Virus record (IMG/VR): IMGVR_UViG_3300042484_000337
Span: 1-34,286 of that record
From: a virus
Reading direction: 5' to 3' (one strand)
DNA: 34,286 nucleotides
A program made the translations under genes and the position numbers. How positions within the stretch are numbered: the stretch's first letter is position 1; every line of letters starts with the position of its first letter. Below the pieces are notes generated by a model. The model was not told where the DNA came from. It saw only the letters and a list, made by a program, of their open reading frames with translations, and did not search any database. Shown piece by piece: positions 20,801-29,444 of the stretch.

Positions 20801-23033
20801 GCTCCCTAGGTTCAGATTTGCCACCATTGCTTAAACGCTTAATGCGTTCAGCAAACCATTCCAAAGATTCATTACCTGATAACTGAGAACCACCATCAAC
20901 GCCACTCATACGAATATATTCTTTACGGAAATCCTGCAACAACACATGGCGACTGCTAGTGTTGTTTCCTATAGCGTCACGCAATTCTTCGGCATAACGC
21001 AAATACCCACCCCAAATATCATCAAACTCACCCTTAGCATCTTGAGAAACACGAACGCTCTTAAGACGAGCAGATTCAATAACATCCCAAACCTGATTCA
21101 ACTCTGTTTGGATAGCATCAATTTCTGAGTCACGCAAAGTACGCTCAACATAACGACCTTGAAGAACTTCATCCAAAATAGCAGTAAAGTCATCCCCTGC
21201 TGCCGCAACACCCTCTTTTGTCCCAGCCAATCTTGGGGCATTACGAACTTTGGCACGCAATTTTTTTTGCGTGCTAACAAGAATAGAACGAATACGAGTC
21301 AAATCATCAACCAAAGCAGGGTCTTTAACAATTTTTTTAATTATCAAAGGTTTAATAGCATCAGGACCATAACTCATAGCACGGTTAACATAACCAATAC
21401 GACTCTTGGCACGAGCAATACTTTCAGCATAACCCTGAGCAATAGTTCCCAAATCATCTTCAAACCATTTGAAACCAAGTTCCTCATTAGAAATTTTGTT
21501 CAAACCATCAATAGTGGCATCATCAACCTTGCGACCAAGGAACTCTGCTTGCTGAACAATTTTGCCGTCCGCATCCATCACAGGTGCACGCAACTTACGG
21601 AACATTAAAGTTCCATTAGTTTCCAACAAATCTCTTTCAGTCAAACTAGCAGAACGATAACCAGACCTAGTGATACCACCCTCACCCAAAGTCCAAGCCT
21701 TAGCCTCAGGAGTAATAGTGTGAAACAGGTGATTCTCCAAATAACCCATTTGGCTAACCTCTAAACCATATGCCTCGCCGAGTCTGTATTGAAGTTCAAC
21801 AACTTCATTACGCAACTTATCAGACCAACCCTTATAACCAGCATAAACTTCTTTAGCAATATCACTAAGACCATCATCCGAGCCACGCTCTATAGCCCTG
21901 TAAACCTGTCCAATGCTTTCATCTGTTAAACCAGCAACTCTAGCATTTTCCATCATCGTAGAAATCTCACCCTGAGCCTGCATCAACGATGTAGTCAATA
22001 TACCTTTAGCATGAGCACTAGCAGACATTTCCATCAAACCCTGAACAAACTCAGGCTTATATATGTTTTGAGTCGTCTTACGACCAAAACCTTTAACAGT
22101 TAAATCTTTCAAAGACTCAACAGTGGTTTTACTTAACAATGCTTTACCAGCAGTAGTGCTACCAACAACATCGCCAAGACCAGCACGGACAGGAGCCGCA
22201 GTATATCTCCATGCCTTAGCCAAACCACTACTATAAGGTATTTCCTTACCCATATACTTTACACCAGAAACAATACCCTCAGCCTCACGAATGTTTTTAG
22301 GTATAACAGAAGCACCATAACGAGCAATATTAGACAACAACGGTTTCAACTCAGGATACTTTGGTGCCAACAACGCAGCCTTATTAGCCAAAGCAAACCG
22401 TGAAGCCTTAGACGCGGCACCCGCACCCAAAGTTACATATGTTGTAGGGTCAAAAATTGCATCAGTAGTAAAATTGGTTATACCCTTAATCCACTTATTC
22501 TGTACTCCAGAAGCCTCGGCAGCACTAAACCCTCTTGTCCGTGCTTGCTTTACAAAGTCATCCCAACTTGGTGCATTACCATATGTTATATCAACAAGTT
22601 CTTTTACAAGACTTTGACCAGTTCTTTGAAACGGTGAAACAACAGTATCATAAACCTCATAGGCTGCTTTACCAGCAGCCAATGGAACAGCAGAAATACC
22701 TTTAAGCAAAGCACCAATAGGTCCTTTGTTGGCTACAGACCCACTACCACCAGCCGCAATCTGCATTGCGGCGGTTCTAGCCTTAGCAGATTCAGCATAA
22801 CTTAAAGCAGGGTTACCAGCAAGTTTGCTAACAACTTTATTTGTTTTAAGTTCTAAAGCATTTTTCTCTTCAGAAAAAGTGGTCTTAGGTTTTCCAGCAG
22901 TCTTGGCATTGATGGACAGGTTAATAACTGTTCCATCACCCTTAACATATATAGGGTTACCATCGGAATCAAAACCATAACCTGAGCCAGCAGTGCCAGA
23001 TTTATTAGAAAAAGGTGAACGCTCAATTGCCAT
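17835..23033 (-). CDS. Very large putative internal/ejection virion protein, 1732 aa
   Basis: This is by far the largest gene. It has an N-terminal Gly/Ser-rich segment, an early hydrophobic stretch (GPIGALLKGISAVPLAAGKA), a long charged middle rich in coiled-coil-prone helices, an aromatic patch (KYVPFWLWTSRNIPLQVSQM) and a charged C-terminal helix. No lytic, protease or polymerase motif is recognised. Podoviruses carry such giants as internal proteins ejected with DNA to form a channel through the cell envelope. Position after the nozzle gene fits that role. It starts with TAATG overlap to the 456-aa gene. Confidence 0.6.
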   Translation of the reverse strand: MAIERSPFSNKSGTAGSGYGFDSDGNPIYVKGDGTVINLSINAKTAGKPKTTFSEEKNALELKTNKVVSKLAGNPALSYAESAKARTAAMQIAAGGSGSVANKGPIGALLKGISAVPLAAGKAAYEVYDTVVSPFQRTGQSLVKELVDITYGNAPSWDDFVKQARTRGFSAAEASGVQNKWIKGITNFTTDAIFDPTTYVTLGAGAASKASRFALANKAALLAPKYPELKPLLSNIARYGASVIPKNIREAEGIVSGVKYMGKEIPYSSGLAKAWRYTAAPVRAGLGDVVGSTTAGKALLSKTTVESLKDLTVKGFGRKTTQNIYKPEFVQGLMEMSASAHAKGILTTSLMQAQGEISTMMENARVAGLTDESIGQVYRAIERGSDDGLSDIAKEVYAGYKGWSDKLRNEVVELQYRLGEAYGLEVSQMGYLENHLFHTITPEAKAWTLGEGGITRSGYRSASLTERDLLETNGTLMFRKLRAPVMDADGKIVQQAEFLGRKVDDATIDGLNKISNEELGFKWFEDDLGTIAQGYAESIARAKSRIGYVNRAMSYGPDAIKPLIIKKIVKDPALVDDLTRIRSILVSTQKKLRAKVRNAPRLAGTKEGVAAAGDDFTAILDEVLQGRYVERTLRDSEIDAIQTELNQVWDVIESARLKSVRVSQDAKGEFDDIWGGYLRYAEELRDAIGNNTSSRHVLLQDFRKEYIRMSGVDGGSQLSGNESLEWFAERIKRLSNGGKSEPREQARLLARRNQLRATLDEMPAGAEFDASRNRIVEELDKVDIELEGVRVLSDVREGASYANDGVIWGSVPDATDVEAPFQVWTTKPVDDEFGTFSRVPDSLMGHAIPEEDLVDFRNAEMMQQVVSPETVSDTVARVFRETGIEDPTWAGVVDEVFNTGEISETLRIVSPAKADLLEGFLDFTRMVDDAVEQGADLTSFEIESFFGWLQNNFQQVAAEYSIENSDNVARGMVNDFLRGLTDDAVDSGFKGTLVPMRTVFPDMEDIGSEWAVLLPKDTPTPRVGFGVTDEWQTVMDNPLAENILRGSKESYEIDLMSRGDSLRTEGIDLQAMQEARDSLAKELDTLINPADDLAERMRSTETIRFDGKDMSVKKARKQLAQMDSVLAREANNVDRQIESVLSNEYGLSEEANSMRMTLEERLPLVLDNARAMDNWDGTMGNMIENEVEGVKLLLTRKPAKGSTGASNAAWVRQVEKAVGNSPLLDFDPALRDAYDRIVGLIHIGEIELGKIDNEIADNYLKLTKAESGEIGKIIFEDAERGWEVLKGMGVQVPDEVAAKWGPNLKKLRDSEESAKLIKYASNLNNYWKRYVTASVGFFMRNGFSGAFMNYADGVGLDEMGVGLKWARAQAESRGKRISGDTYANWMSRAGLSTEAEMAEADLVSRIVAATGRGQSDDMALPSFSLEGAKGNVITRYSNKYLGFYSRKNDFVENALRIPMALDSVRRGMDFDEAVARIRRVHFDYTDLSALDETAKKYVPFWLWTSRNIPLQVSQMVTRPKAYIQYENIKRQFPVNSELMVPSWIQKAGPLGAGLNAVITPDLPMVRLAQNIKDIGTPSGLVGMATPLLRVPFELWYGKQVALDIPFGDKRTARGVESAVAKLMYNLTGTQWADIDPASGKMMIDPKATYIIEQALPTLAQAFRLTGGRLGGKESLEERWLGNVLNWFGVPYRQIGEQQQRGEAIRRKYNLQDLEKELKGIIESKQTGQVEQP

Positions 23034-24403
23034 TATTTTTTGTATTTTTTGGCTAGTGCTGTTAGGCGTTGTGCTTCTGCTTGTTGTGGTGTAATCTTTA
23101 CTGGCGGTTTGCTTACTACAGTTTTGTCTACTGTAGGTTTGACTACTGGTTTGGGTTTTACAACTGGAGCAGCAGGTGCGACAGGTGCGGTAGGAGGAAC
23201 AACTGGTGCTGTACCAGATTCTGCTATAGTGGTTGCAGCCATCTCATCAGCCTTAGAAATAATATCTGCAATAACCGAATCAACATCTGATTCGGCACCA
23301 GTGCGCTCTTTACCTAATGCTGCTAACTGTTCAGCAAACTGTGTATTAATACCAGATTTAACTTCAGCCCTACGACCACCCAACTCTTGCAACGCAGCCA
23401 TAGTACCCATTTGTGCAGCGTTCTGTTGAGCAGCGCCATAATTCATTTGACCAGTGTTTAACTGGCTTAACGCATACTTTTCTAAATCAGAAGTTTGTTG
23501 ACCAGTTTGTCTAGCCAAATCTGTAGCAGCCTGAACCTCACCAGTGCCAGCACCTTGAGAACGCAAAGCGGCTAACAAAGGAGTATCGGCAACACTATAA
23601 GTACTAATAGGTACACCCTCATATGCTGTGCTACCTTTAAAGTTTTTGTTGTACTGCTCTTGAGCAGTACCAACTTGTTTTTCAGCCAAGTCAAAAGCGG
23701 CACTAGCATTTTTTAGAACCTCAGCAAGTTGGTCTTTAGTAGCCTGTTGTTGTGGGTCATACAACTCTGCAACACGCTTTAACATATCTGTTTTGCGAGT
23801 TTTAGCCTGCTCACGCAAATATGTTTCGCCTGCTTTACCACCAGCAATTTTGTTTAATCTATCTGTTTCTTCTTTTGCCAACTTTGCAGCGTCTTGAGAT
23901 TTTTCATATTTGAATTTGTCTCTAGCCAAAATGTCTGATGCACTTGGACCAGATTTAGTTCCAGAAGCAGTTTTGTTTGCAAGGTCTAAACGCTTTTGAG
24001 CATTTTCAATTTGTGTAGTTCTAGATGTCCACCAACCAGCAGGAGGGTCCTCATCGGTTGGGCTTGCTGCTTTGTATTCGGCAGCCTCATCAAAAACTGT
24101 TTGCCACATAGAGTCAATAATATCTTGACCAGTCATCGGCACTTCAGGTGCCGCAGGAGCAGTAGGTGTTGCTGGACTAGGATACATTCCAGTTACAGGA
24201 CTAGGAGGACCAGCAGCGGGACGGCGAGGAGTAGGAGGCACAGGAGTACTTGTTTGTGTCTTGTTAGTAACTCCTGGCATACCCTTGGGAATTGAAGTAC
24301 TTCTCTTATCAACAACTCCTGGCAGACCCTTAGCACCAGAATCACTTTTAGCAGGAACCATCTCAAACTTGCCTGTAGTTGAATTATATTTAAAACCAGC
24401 CAT
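23033..24403 (-). CDS. Putative internal virion protein, 456 aa, Ala/Pro/Gln-rich
   Basis: The N-terminus has repeated GMPGV/GLPGV turns and a Pro/Thr-rich stretch (TSTPVPPTPRRPAAGPPSP). The centre (about 150-370) is almost all helix and coiled-coil-like (LAEVLKNASAAFDLAEKQVG, DLARQTGQQTSDLEKYALSQ). The C-terminus has Pro/Val-Lys repeats (VKPKPVVKPTVDKTV) and a basic helix. TTACTAGGAGTTATT gives a good ribosome binding site. Its place next to the 1732-aa gene and its coiled-coil make-up suggest an ejection or core protein. No enzyme motif is seen. Confidence 0.6.
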   Translation of the reverse strand: MAGFKYNSTTGKFEMVPAKSDSGAKGLPGVVDKRSTSIPKGMPGVTNKTQTSTPVPPTPRRPAAGPPSPVTGMYPSPATPTAPAAPEVPMTGQDIIDSMWQTVFDEAAEYKAASPTDEDPPAGWWTSRTTQIENAQKRLDLANKTASGTKSGPSASDILARDKFKYEKSQDAAKLAKEETDRLNKIAGGKAGETYLREQAKTRKTDMLKRVAELYDPQQQATKDQLAEVLKNASAAFDLAEKQVGTAQEQYNKNFKGSTAYEGVPISTYSVADTPLLAALRSQGAGTGEVQAATDLARQTGQQTSDLEKYALSQLNTGQMNYGAAQQNAAQMGTMAALQELGGRRAEVKSGINTQFAEQLAALGKERTGAESDVDSVIADIISKADEMAATTIAESGTAPVVPPTAPVAPAAPVVKPKPVVKPTVDKTVVSKPPVKITPQQAEAQRLTALAKKYKK

Positions 24404-24411
24404 AATAACTC

Positions 24412-24849
24412 CTAGTAAGCCGAATACTGCTTCAAAGCAGTAGCCGCATCAATAACATTCTGTTTCTTTTGTAACGCTAACTGTGCCAAGTAATCATCCA
24501 ACTCAGCCTGAGCATTAGCCTCCTGCGCTGCAACCAAATTAGCCTCATCTTGCAACTGCTGTGTACCCTCACCTATTTGTGTTTGCATATCGGCAGCATA
24601 CCTAGATAAACCTGCACGCTGAATACCAGACTTAACATTAGCCCCAGCCAAACCACGCTGACCATAAGAAGCCATCTTGGGACGAAAACCCTCAGTGAGT
24701 TGCTGAGTCAACTTAGACAGTGACCTTTGTCCACGCATCTGCCCTAAAGAGGCAGCCTGACGGTTAGCAATACTGGAAGCCGCACGCCTTTTGCGTGCTG
24801 TAGCCTCAGCCATACCATAATCACCGTAATATGCGTCTGTCATACTCAT
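24412..24849 (-). CDS. Small virion-associated protein, 145 aa
   Basis: The start is taken at ATG 24849; a GTG one codon earlier is possible. After a Tyr-rich start (MTDAYYGDYGMAEATARKRR), the protein is rich in Ala, Gln and Arg, with helices (QGTQQLQDEANL-type, then AAQEANAQAELDDYLAQLAL). Composition and neighbours resemble small internal virion proteins of podoviruses. No domain is recognised. Confidence 0.65.
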   Translation of the reverse strand: MSMTDAYYGDYGMAEATARKRRAASSIANRQAASLGQMRGQRSLSKLTQQLTEGFRPKMASYGQRGLAGANVKSGIQRAGLSRYAADMQTQIGEGTQQLQDEANLVAAQEANAQAELDDYLAQLALQKKQNVIDAATALKQYSAY

Positions 24850-24854
24850 CACTA

Positions 24855-25001
24855 TTACCTGTTTTGTTCCTTCATCATAGACTTCAAATCTTCTATTTCC
24901 TTAGCCATCTTACCTAACTCGTTTTGCAAAGACCTAAAAATGCTTTGCAAAGTATCCTTATCGGTACCGCTTAGCACGGACAGAAAGGGTGGTTGCCACA
25001 T
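24855..25001 (-). CDS. Small coiled-coil-like protein, 48 aa
   Basis: The frame starts at ATG 25001 with only one base after the upstream stop (TAATATG) and ends TAA 24857-24855. The protein has an aromatic start (MWQPPFLSVLSG) then a charged helix with leucine spacing (LQSIFRSLQNELGKMAKEIE, DLKSMMKEQ). It fills a gap between structural genes exactly, which supports it. Function unknown. Confidence 0.55.
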   Translation of the reverse strand: MWQPPFLSVLSGTDKDTLQSIFRSLQNELGKMAKEIEDLKSMMKEQNR

Positions 25002-25002
25002 A

Positions 25003-25233
25003 TTAACCGAAAATCTGTCCACCAAGAACAATATCGTTATTGTCCCCGCTAGTTGTTAAAGCAGTTACGGCAGCAGCAGCCAGTTTGCTGTACACAATGG
25101 CACCGTCATCAATGTTGGTTCCAGCGGCTAATGCTTCAGCAAAAACTTTAACAGCGTTAAAGTTTGCCACGACTTCTGTTGCAACAGCAGGAGTGCCGTT
25201 CGTAAATGTATTTGGTATGCTTAATGTAGCCAT
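25003..25233 (-). CDS. Small structural-type protein, 76 aa
   Basis: This 76-aa protein has MATLSIPNTFTNGTPAVATE and VVANFNAVKVFAEALA, then GTNIDDGAIVYSKLAAAAV. The pattern of NTF-x-NG, ANFN and N-I-x-D-x-x-I is common in N-terminal anchor domains of phage fibre or appendage proteins. Here it stands alone, as if a fibre anchor without its shaft. It lies after the nozzle gene, with one base between stop and start. Confidence 0.65.
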   Translation of the reverse strand: MATLSIPNTFTNGTPAVATEVVANFNAVKVFAEALAAGTNIDDGAIVYSKLAAAAVTALTTSGDNNDIVLGGQIFG

Positions 25234-25234
25234 C

Positions 25235-26845
25235 TTAGCCCTTTACTCGTCTTGAATTATATTTATATCCGATACTATTAATACCCCATTTTTGGCTGCT
25301 AGGACCAATAAACTCTAGTTGTACTGTCCTTGCTAATCCTAAGTTTCTTCCAGTTTTCACAATAGAACTAATAGCACCACTAGACCAATTTTCGCCCCAT
25401 AAACCAGAACCCCAAATCAACGAAGTTGTTGGGGGTGTTTGTGTAATGGTAAAACTTTTTCTTTCGTTGTTATCACCTTCAGTGAAGTCGTGATATACTT
25501 TAACTGTAATGTTTTGTGTAACATCAGATTCTTTAACAACAAAGTCTGGTCGGCGAAACATTTTCTTTTGCATATAAGAACCACCATCAAACCAACGAGT
25601 CTTATAATATGATGTAAACGCTGTAGCAGTTCCAGAAATGTTATCTGTTTCCTCAGAGTACAAATCAACTTTCATAACATATGCTTGTGTCGGATGACAC
25701 ATTAAACGGTAATCGTTATTAGATGAATCAGTCCAATCGCAACCACCAACCAAACCGTAACCATCAGATGTTTGAAACTGTGTGAATACACCTTCACGAA
25801 TACTTGGGTCTAAAACAAAATTGACACTAGGATAAGCAACACTGGTTTCAACAGAGTAAGGTACAGAAACCCAAACACGCCTACCAACCCAAGAAACGCT
25901 AATGGATTCATGTTCCGCAGGGTTAATATGATTTAAGTCAATAGCGGTACGCAAGTTGCTAAACATGTCTTGAATAGCGGAACCGTTATAGTAAAACAAA
26001 CCTTGGTTATGGCTAAAGAAATATACACCATCTTCAGACTGTGCTATAGAGTGATGGCTTAGACATCCAAGACGGGTTGTTAATTCTACAACTTGAAAAG
26101 TTGCGGAATCATAACCCAAAATAGTGTAAACAGCATTAGGTTTAAACACAACTAACTGTCCACCAACAACAGCCATACCAGTAATACCGTTGCCACCACC
26201 GTTTAATTCAAAATAGTCGTCCTCATCCCAGTTCTCAGGAGAGTTTTCCAAAGACCAATAAATACGATTAGGGTAATCAACGGTAGCAATGTCAACATTT
26301 GCAGCCCACATTTTGTTTGCATGAACAATCAAATGTTCTGCCGTAGGCATTTTACGCTGTGTAGCATCAGGTGTTGTTTGCCAGTCATGCGGATTAGTAC
26401 CAGAGGCTGTCAACGCTGTAGCATAAGTGTCAGTTGTTTTCCACACATATCCACCACTACCAGCAATACCAGTAGAAATATACATGCTATTGCCCCACTG
26501 CGCCATGCACACACCATGAGGGCTAGCGGAAACAATATCGTTACCAGAAGAATACTGTAAAGTGGTAAAGTTGCCCCCAGTAGAACGAAACACTTTAGTA
26601 CTATTGGCTAACATTACTGTTGAGGTTGCACCACTAAAATTATACAATTTTTGTGGTGACCAAGTACCAGCAACAGCAGTAGTATTTAAGCGTTGTTGAC
26701 CGCCACGACTAAACACTCCGCCTCGTGGGTCAATTTCAACATTTAACATGTCAGGAGATTCGTAACTAGCCAACTGAAACTGGTCGGCACGGAAGTTTAA
26801 ACCACCAGTGAAATCCGATACTTCACTAATTTGTATCTGGGTCAT
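25235..26845 (-). CDS. Tail nozzle / tail hub protein (P22 gp10-like role)
   Basis: This 536-aa protein starts with DFTGGLNFRADQFQLASYES and PDMLNVEIDPRGGVFSRGGQ, the typical opening of podovirus nozzle or stabilisation proteins that form the hexameric tail end. Beta-strand-rich sequence with repeated blade-like units follows (YISTGIAGSGGYVWK, AVVGGQLVVFKPNAVYTILG, EDGVYFFSHNQGLFYYNG), suggesting a beta-propeller. The C-terminus carries a beta domain with a GLWGENW turn. It overlaps the adaptor gene by one base (TAATG). The role is inferred from this order and opening motif. Confidence 0.75.
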   Translation of the reverse strand: MTQIQISEVSDFTGGLNFRADQFQLASYESPDMLNVEIDPRGGVFSRGGQQRLNTTAVAGTWSPQKLYNFSGATSTVMLANSTKVFRSTGGNFTTLQYSSGNDIVSASPHGVCMAQWGNSMYISTGIAGSGGYVWKTTDTYATALTASGTNPHDWQTTPDATQRKMPTAEHLIVHANKMWAANVDIATVDYPNRIYWSLENSPENWDEDDYFELNGGGNGITGMAVVGGQLVVFKPNAVYTILGYDSATFQVVELTTRLGCLSHHSIAQSEDGVYFFSHNQGLFYYNGSAIQDMFSNLRTAIDLNHINPAEHESISVSWVGRRVWVSVPYSVETSVAYPSVNFVLDPSIREGVFTQFQTSDGYGLVGGCDWTDSSNNDYRLMCHPTQAYVMKVDLYSEETDNISGTATAFTSYYKTRWFDGGSYMQKKMFRRPDFVVKESDVTQNITVKVYHDFTEGDNNERKSFTITQTPPTTSLIWGSGLWGENWSSGAISSIVKTGRNLGLARTVQLEFIGPSSQKWGINSIGYKYNSRRVKG

Positions 26846-27561
26846 TACTGATTAACTTTAAGATTTTTAGCCATAGTCTGCAAGTAACCGTTGAAAGTTG
26901 GACGACCAGAAGTTTGCCCAGCGTTCAAACGCAAGTTAGCATGGCTAGTAGGTTTACTAAGATTTGCTGAAGCCAAAGTTACACCCTCATCAAATGAACG
27001 CTTATATTCTCCAGCCATCAAAGTATCTTCAAGACGCTGATACACACGACTGCAAGCATAATACACTAAAGGGAAATGCAAGTTTGCACTTGCATCAACA
27101 TTACCTTCAGAAGTAATCCAATCAATAGGTTCACGATAAGCACGGACAACAAGAGTACGCACATTGTTCGGTTTAGGGAACAAATGGATTTTGCCTTCCC
27201 AAATAGAATAAAACAACGGGTCACCACTAGTGTCATACGAACCAATATATGTTTGCTCAGCCATATCGTGACTAACCATATCTAAACGGAACCCAATGTT
27301 ATTGTTGTCCACAATAGAAACAATCTGACTAATAGGGTCGGCAGTGAAACCTGATATAGTGTATGGTCGTTGTTCGGCTACGGTATCAAAGGTAAAACTT
27401 TTTTCTAGAAAAGTCCAACGCTTTTCAAGGTCTAAAATACGGTAGTAGCCGTCACGCAAATAAACATTTAACAAAGAATCTGGCAAATCCTCGGCATCAA
27501 GGTCAGTGATATTACGGACAGTATCCCGTAACGCTGTAGCAGTCATTTGAACATAAGCCAT
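26845..27561 (-). CDS. Head-to-tail adaptor protein (P22 gp4-like role)
   Basis: This 238-aa protein has LLNVYLRDGYYRILDLEKRW, TFDTVAEQRPYTISGF, and a beta segment with PLFYSIWEGKIHLFPKPN, followed by VVRAYREP. These are hallmarks of phage adaptor proteins of the gp4/gp6 kind, which sit between portal and tail nozzle. The C-terminal part has helices (LVYYACSRVYQRLEDTLMAG). The order portal, coat, adaptor, nozzle in one operon agrees with a short-tailed virion. Confidence 0.75.
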   Translation of the reverse strand: MAYVQMTATALRDTVRNITDLDAEDLPDSLLNVYLRDGYYRILDLEKRWTFLEKSFTFDTVAEQRPYTISGFTADPISQIVSIVDNNNIGFRLDMVSHDMAEQTYIGSYDTSGDPLFYSIWEGKIHLFPKPNNVRTLVVRAYREPIDWITSEGNVDASANLHFPLVYYACSRVYQRLEDTLMAGEYKRSFDEGVTLASANLSKPTSHANLRLNAGQTSGRPTFNGYLQTMAKNLKVNQ

Positions 27562-27812
27562 TAAATACCATCCTCAATTTTGGTGGCAACCTCAGCCAAC
27601 GCTTTAGCCTGCTTTAAATGACCTGCACAGAACAGTTGTCCACGCACCTTGTTGGCACCACAAGAATCATCGTTACCAGTACATTTGTCACCCCGACCAA
27701 TATAAGGTCCACTAGGGGCAGCAATACGGGCATTGGCAACCGCTGACAAGCGGTAGCCATCCACAGGTTTACCGTAAAGGGTATGGGCGTGAACAGTGTT
27801 ATTACTCATCAT
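27561..27812 (-). CDS. Small putative zinc-binding protein, 83 aa
   Basis: This protein has DKCTGNDDSCGANKVRGQLF followed by C-A-G-H, giving a C-x5-C-x10-C-x2-H set that could hold one zinc. The first part is short and mixed. It overlaps the adaptor start (TAATG). Similar one-zinc proteins occur in phage structural modules, but the role is not known. A palindrome (GTAGG-TTC-CCTAC) lies just upstream. Confidence 0.6.
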   Translation of the reverse strand: MMSNNTVHAHTLYGKPVDGYRLSAVANARIAAPSGPYIGRGDKCTGNDDSCGANKVRGQLFCAGHLKQAKALAEVATKIEDGI

Positions 27813-27820
27813 ATAAGCCT

Positions 27821-27833
27821 GTAGGTTCCCTAC
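27821..27833. repeat. Short palindrome with TAGGGAAC motif (copy 4)
   Basis: GTAGG-TTC-CCTAC makes a 5-bp stem. It overlaps the stop codon of the gene at 27830-28426 and contains TAGGGAAC at 27825-27832 on the complementary strand. It lies in the 17-base gap before the zinc-protein start. Confidence 0.4.
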
Positions 27834-28426
27834 GGCTTAGGTAAACGGTTAAGTATATCTATGTAAGCCTTAGTTGAACCAGTCTTAGCAGCAGTCTTAG
27901 TAGTTTTGGCAGCCTTGCTTATAGGTCCCATACCGTAAGTGGCAGCCAACCATGCGAGGTCGGCTGGTTTACCTTTACCAGATATAATGTTTTGTATTTC
28001 GGGCAAAGCAGCCATACTACCCAAACCAGAATTATTGATAGCACCAGCATAGTCACCTTGTTTGAAACGGTCCCGTGCTTCTTGTCCCACAGTCCAAGAA
28101 TCAGCAGTAGCCTTGAGACTGCCAATAGGGTCAGATTTCAGCATGTTAACATCTTGTTTCAACATGCCACCCAAACCAGAAAGAATACCCCACAACTTTG
28201 CACTACCCTTATCCAACATACCCATCTTAGGTTGTGGCTTCTGGCTGGCTTTGTAATTAGTCATTTGGTCAGTGGACAAATCTTTAGCATAGTTTTGCAA
28301 AGCCTTCATACCACTATCTTCACCATATGTAGCCAACCCGCTAGGCAAAATCTGTTGAATACTCCAAGGGTCAACAGGCTTAGGGGGTGCTGTTTGTGGC
28401 TTAGATTTCTTGAATCGTGCAGCCAT
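27830..28426 (-). CDS. Structural-region protein of unknown function, 198 aa
   Basis: This protein starts MAARFKKSKPQTAPPKPVDP and continues with helical segments (DSGMKALQNYAKDLSTDQMT, SGLGGMLKQDVNMLKSDPIG) and a Lys/Thr/Ala-rich end (SKAAKTTKTAAKTGSTKAYI). The basic ends resemble the neighbouring lysine-rich proteins. Its place in the leftward virion operon suggests an internal virion protein. No domain is recognised. Confidence 0.65.
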   Translation of the reverse strand: MAARFKKSKPQTAPPKPVDPWSIQQILPSGLATYGEDSGMKALQNYAKDLSTDQMTNYKASQKPQPKMGMLDKGSAKLWGILSGLGGMLKQDVNMLKSDPIGSLKATADSWTVGQEARDRFKQGDYAGAINNSGLGSMAALPEIQNIISGKGKPADLAWLAATYGMGPISKAAKTTKTAAKTGSTKAYIDILNRLPKP

Positions 28427-28428
28427 AA

Positions 28429-29442
28429 CTACTTCTTTGTCGGTGGGTTGCCGTAACGCTGAACAGGTTTACTGGACTTAGGTCTTACTGTTTCCTTCTT
28501 CAATTTTGCTAGACGAGCATCTTTCTGCTGGTCAGTCAAAACTTTACGGGTACGAGTCTTATTTGCCATTGCAGCATTTTTATCTTGTGCAGCACGCAAA
28601 CGCATAGACGACTCTGTTTCCTTAACAGGTTTATACGCTTTCTTTCTAGGACCACTAGAAGAACCCATTTTGGAATCAGCCTTTTTGATTAGCCGTTCCT
28701 GTTGTTTACGCTGTTCCAAGTTAGCCAAACGGCGTTGCGTAGCCTTTTCGTTAGCAGTCATATAATCTGGTTTCTTACCCTCAAGACGCTTACCACGCTT
28801 CTCAAAAGCCATAGCCTTACGGGCACCAGTATCAACCAACTCTTTACGGTTCATGGTACCATACTTTTCCATGAGATACTTTAAGTTACTTTTGGCACGA
28901 GTATTAGTCCGAGAAGCACTCTTCAAAGAATCTTTGGTAATGGCAGCAATGTCAGAAACAGAAAGGTCATACCCTTCTTTTTTGGCGTAATCTTTTACTT
29001 TAGTGATTTGCTTTGTCAACGAATCTCTTCGTCCTTGCGAACCTTTAGTTAGAATACGGTCTGTTGCATCAATGACTTTGTTAAACTTTTCTGTTTCTTG
29101 ACCAAAGTATGATTTAGCCTTGTCAAGTTTCATTGAACCGCCACCCCAGCGTTCATTAACTTCAACCATTTTTTTGTTAATATATTTTGTGCGACTAGCA
29201 TCCTTGCGAGCCGCCTTTTCGGCGGGTCGTTCAGCAGCAAGTTTAGCATCATATTTAGCACGGTCAGCAGCAGACTTAGCCCTATTGGCAGCAGACCTTT
29301 CAGCCTTAGTCATTGCTTTAGCGGGGACAGAAGCAGCCTTACGCCCAACACTCTTAGTTGTTTTAGCAGTAGCCTTAGGTGCGTTAGCACTAAGGCGTTC
29401 TAATACCTTGCGAACAATGTCATCGTAAGGACCCTTAGCCAT
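28429..29442 (-). CDS. Highly basic, lysine-rich protein, 337 aa
   Basis: Lys, Arg and Ala dominate: PKATAKTTKSVGRKAASVPA, then MTKAERSAANRAKSAADRAK and KLAAERPAEKAARKDAS. The first 90 residues resemble histone-H1-like tails. A charged helical middle (FNKVIDATDRILTKGSQGRR) and a basic end (TRKVLTDQQKDARLAKLKKE) follow. The phrase KSVGRKA also occurs in the gene at 29666-30145, so the two are related in their tails. I infer DNA binding, either in packaged DNA or for condensing it. No enzyme motif is seen. Confidence 0.65.
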   Translation of the reverse strand: MAKGPYDDIVRKVLERLSANAPKATAKTTKSVGRKAASVPAKAMTKAERSAANRAKSAADRAKYDAKLAAERPAEKAARKDASRTKYINKKMVEVNERWGGGSMKLDKAKSYFGQETEKFNKVIDATDRILTKGSQGRRDSLTKQITKVKDYAKKEGYDLSVSDIAAITKDSLKSASRTNTRAKSNLKYLMEKYGTMNRKELVDTGARKAMAFEKRGKRLEGKKPDYMTANEKATQRRLANLEQRKQQERLIKKADSKMGSSSGPRKKAYKPVKETESSMRLRAAQDKNAAMANKTRTRKVLTDQQKDARLAKLKKETVRPKSSKPVQRYGNPPTKK

Positions 29443-29444
29443 TA

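Noticed and set aside
19906-21608. Rightward frames of 60-149 codons inside the 1732-aa gene
   Set aside because: They lie fully opposite a long gene, have no ribosome binding sites and no recognisable content.
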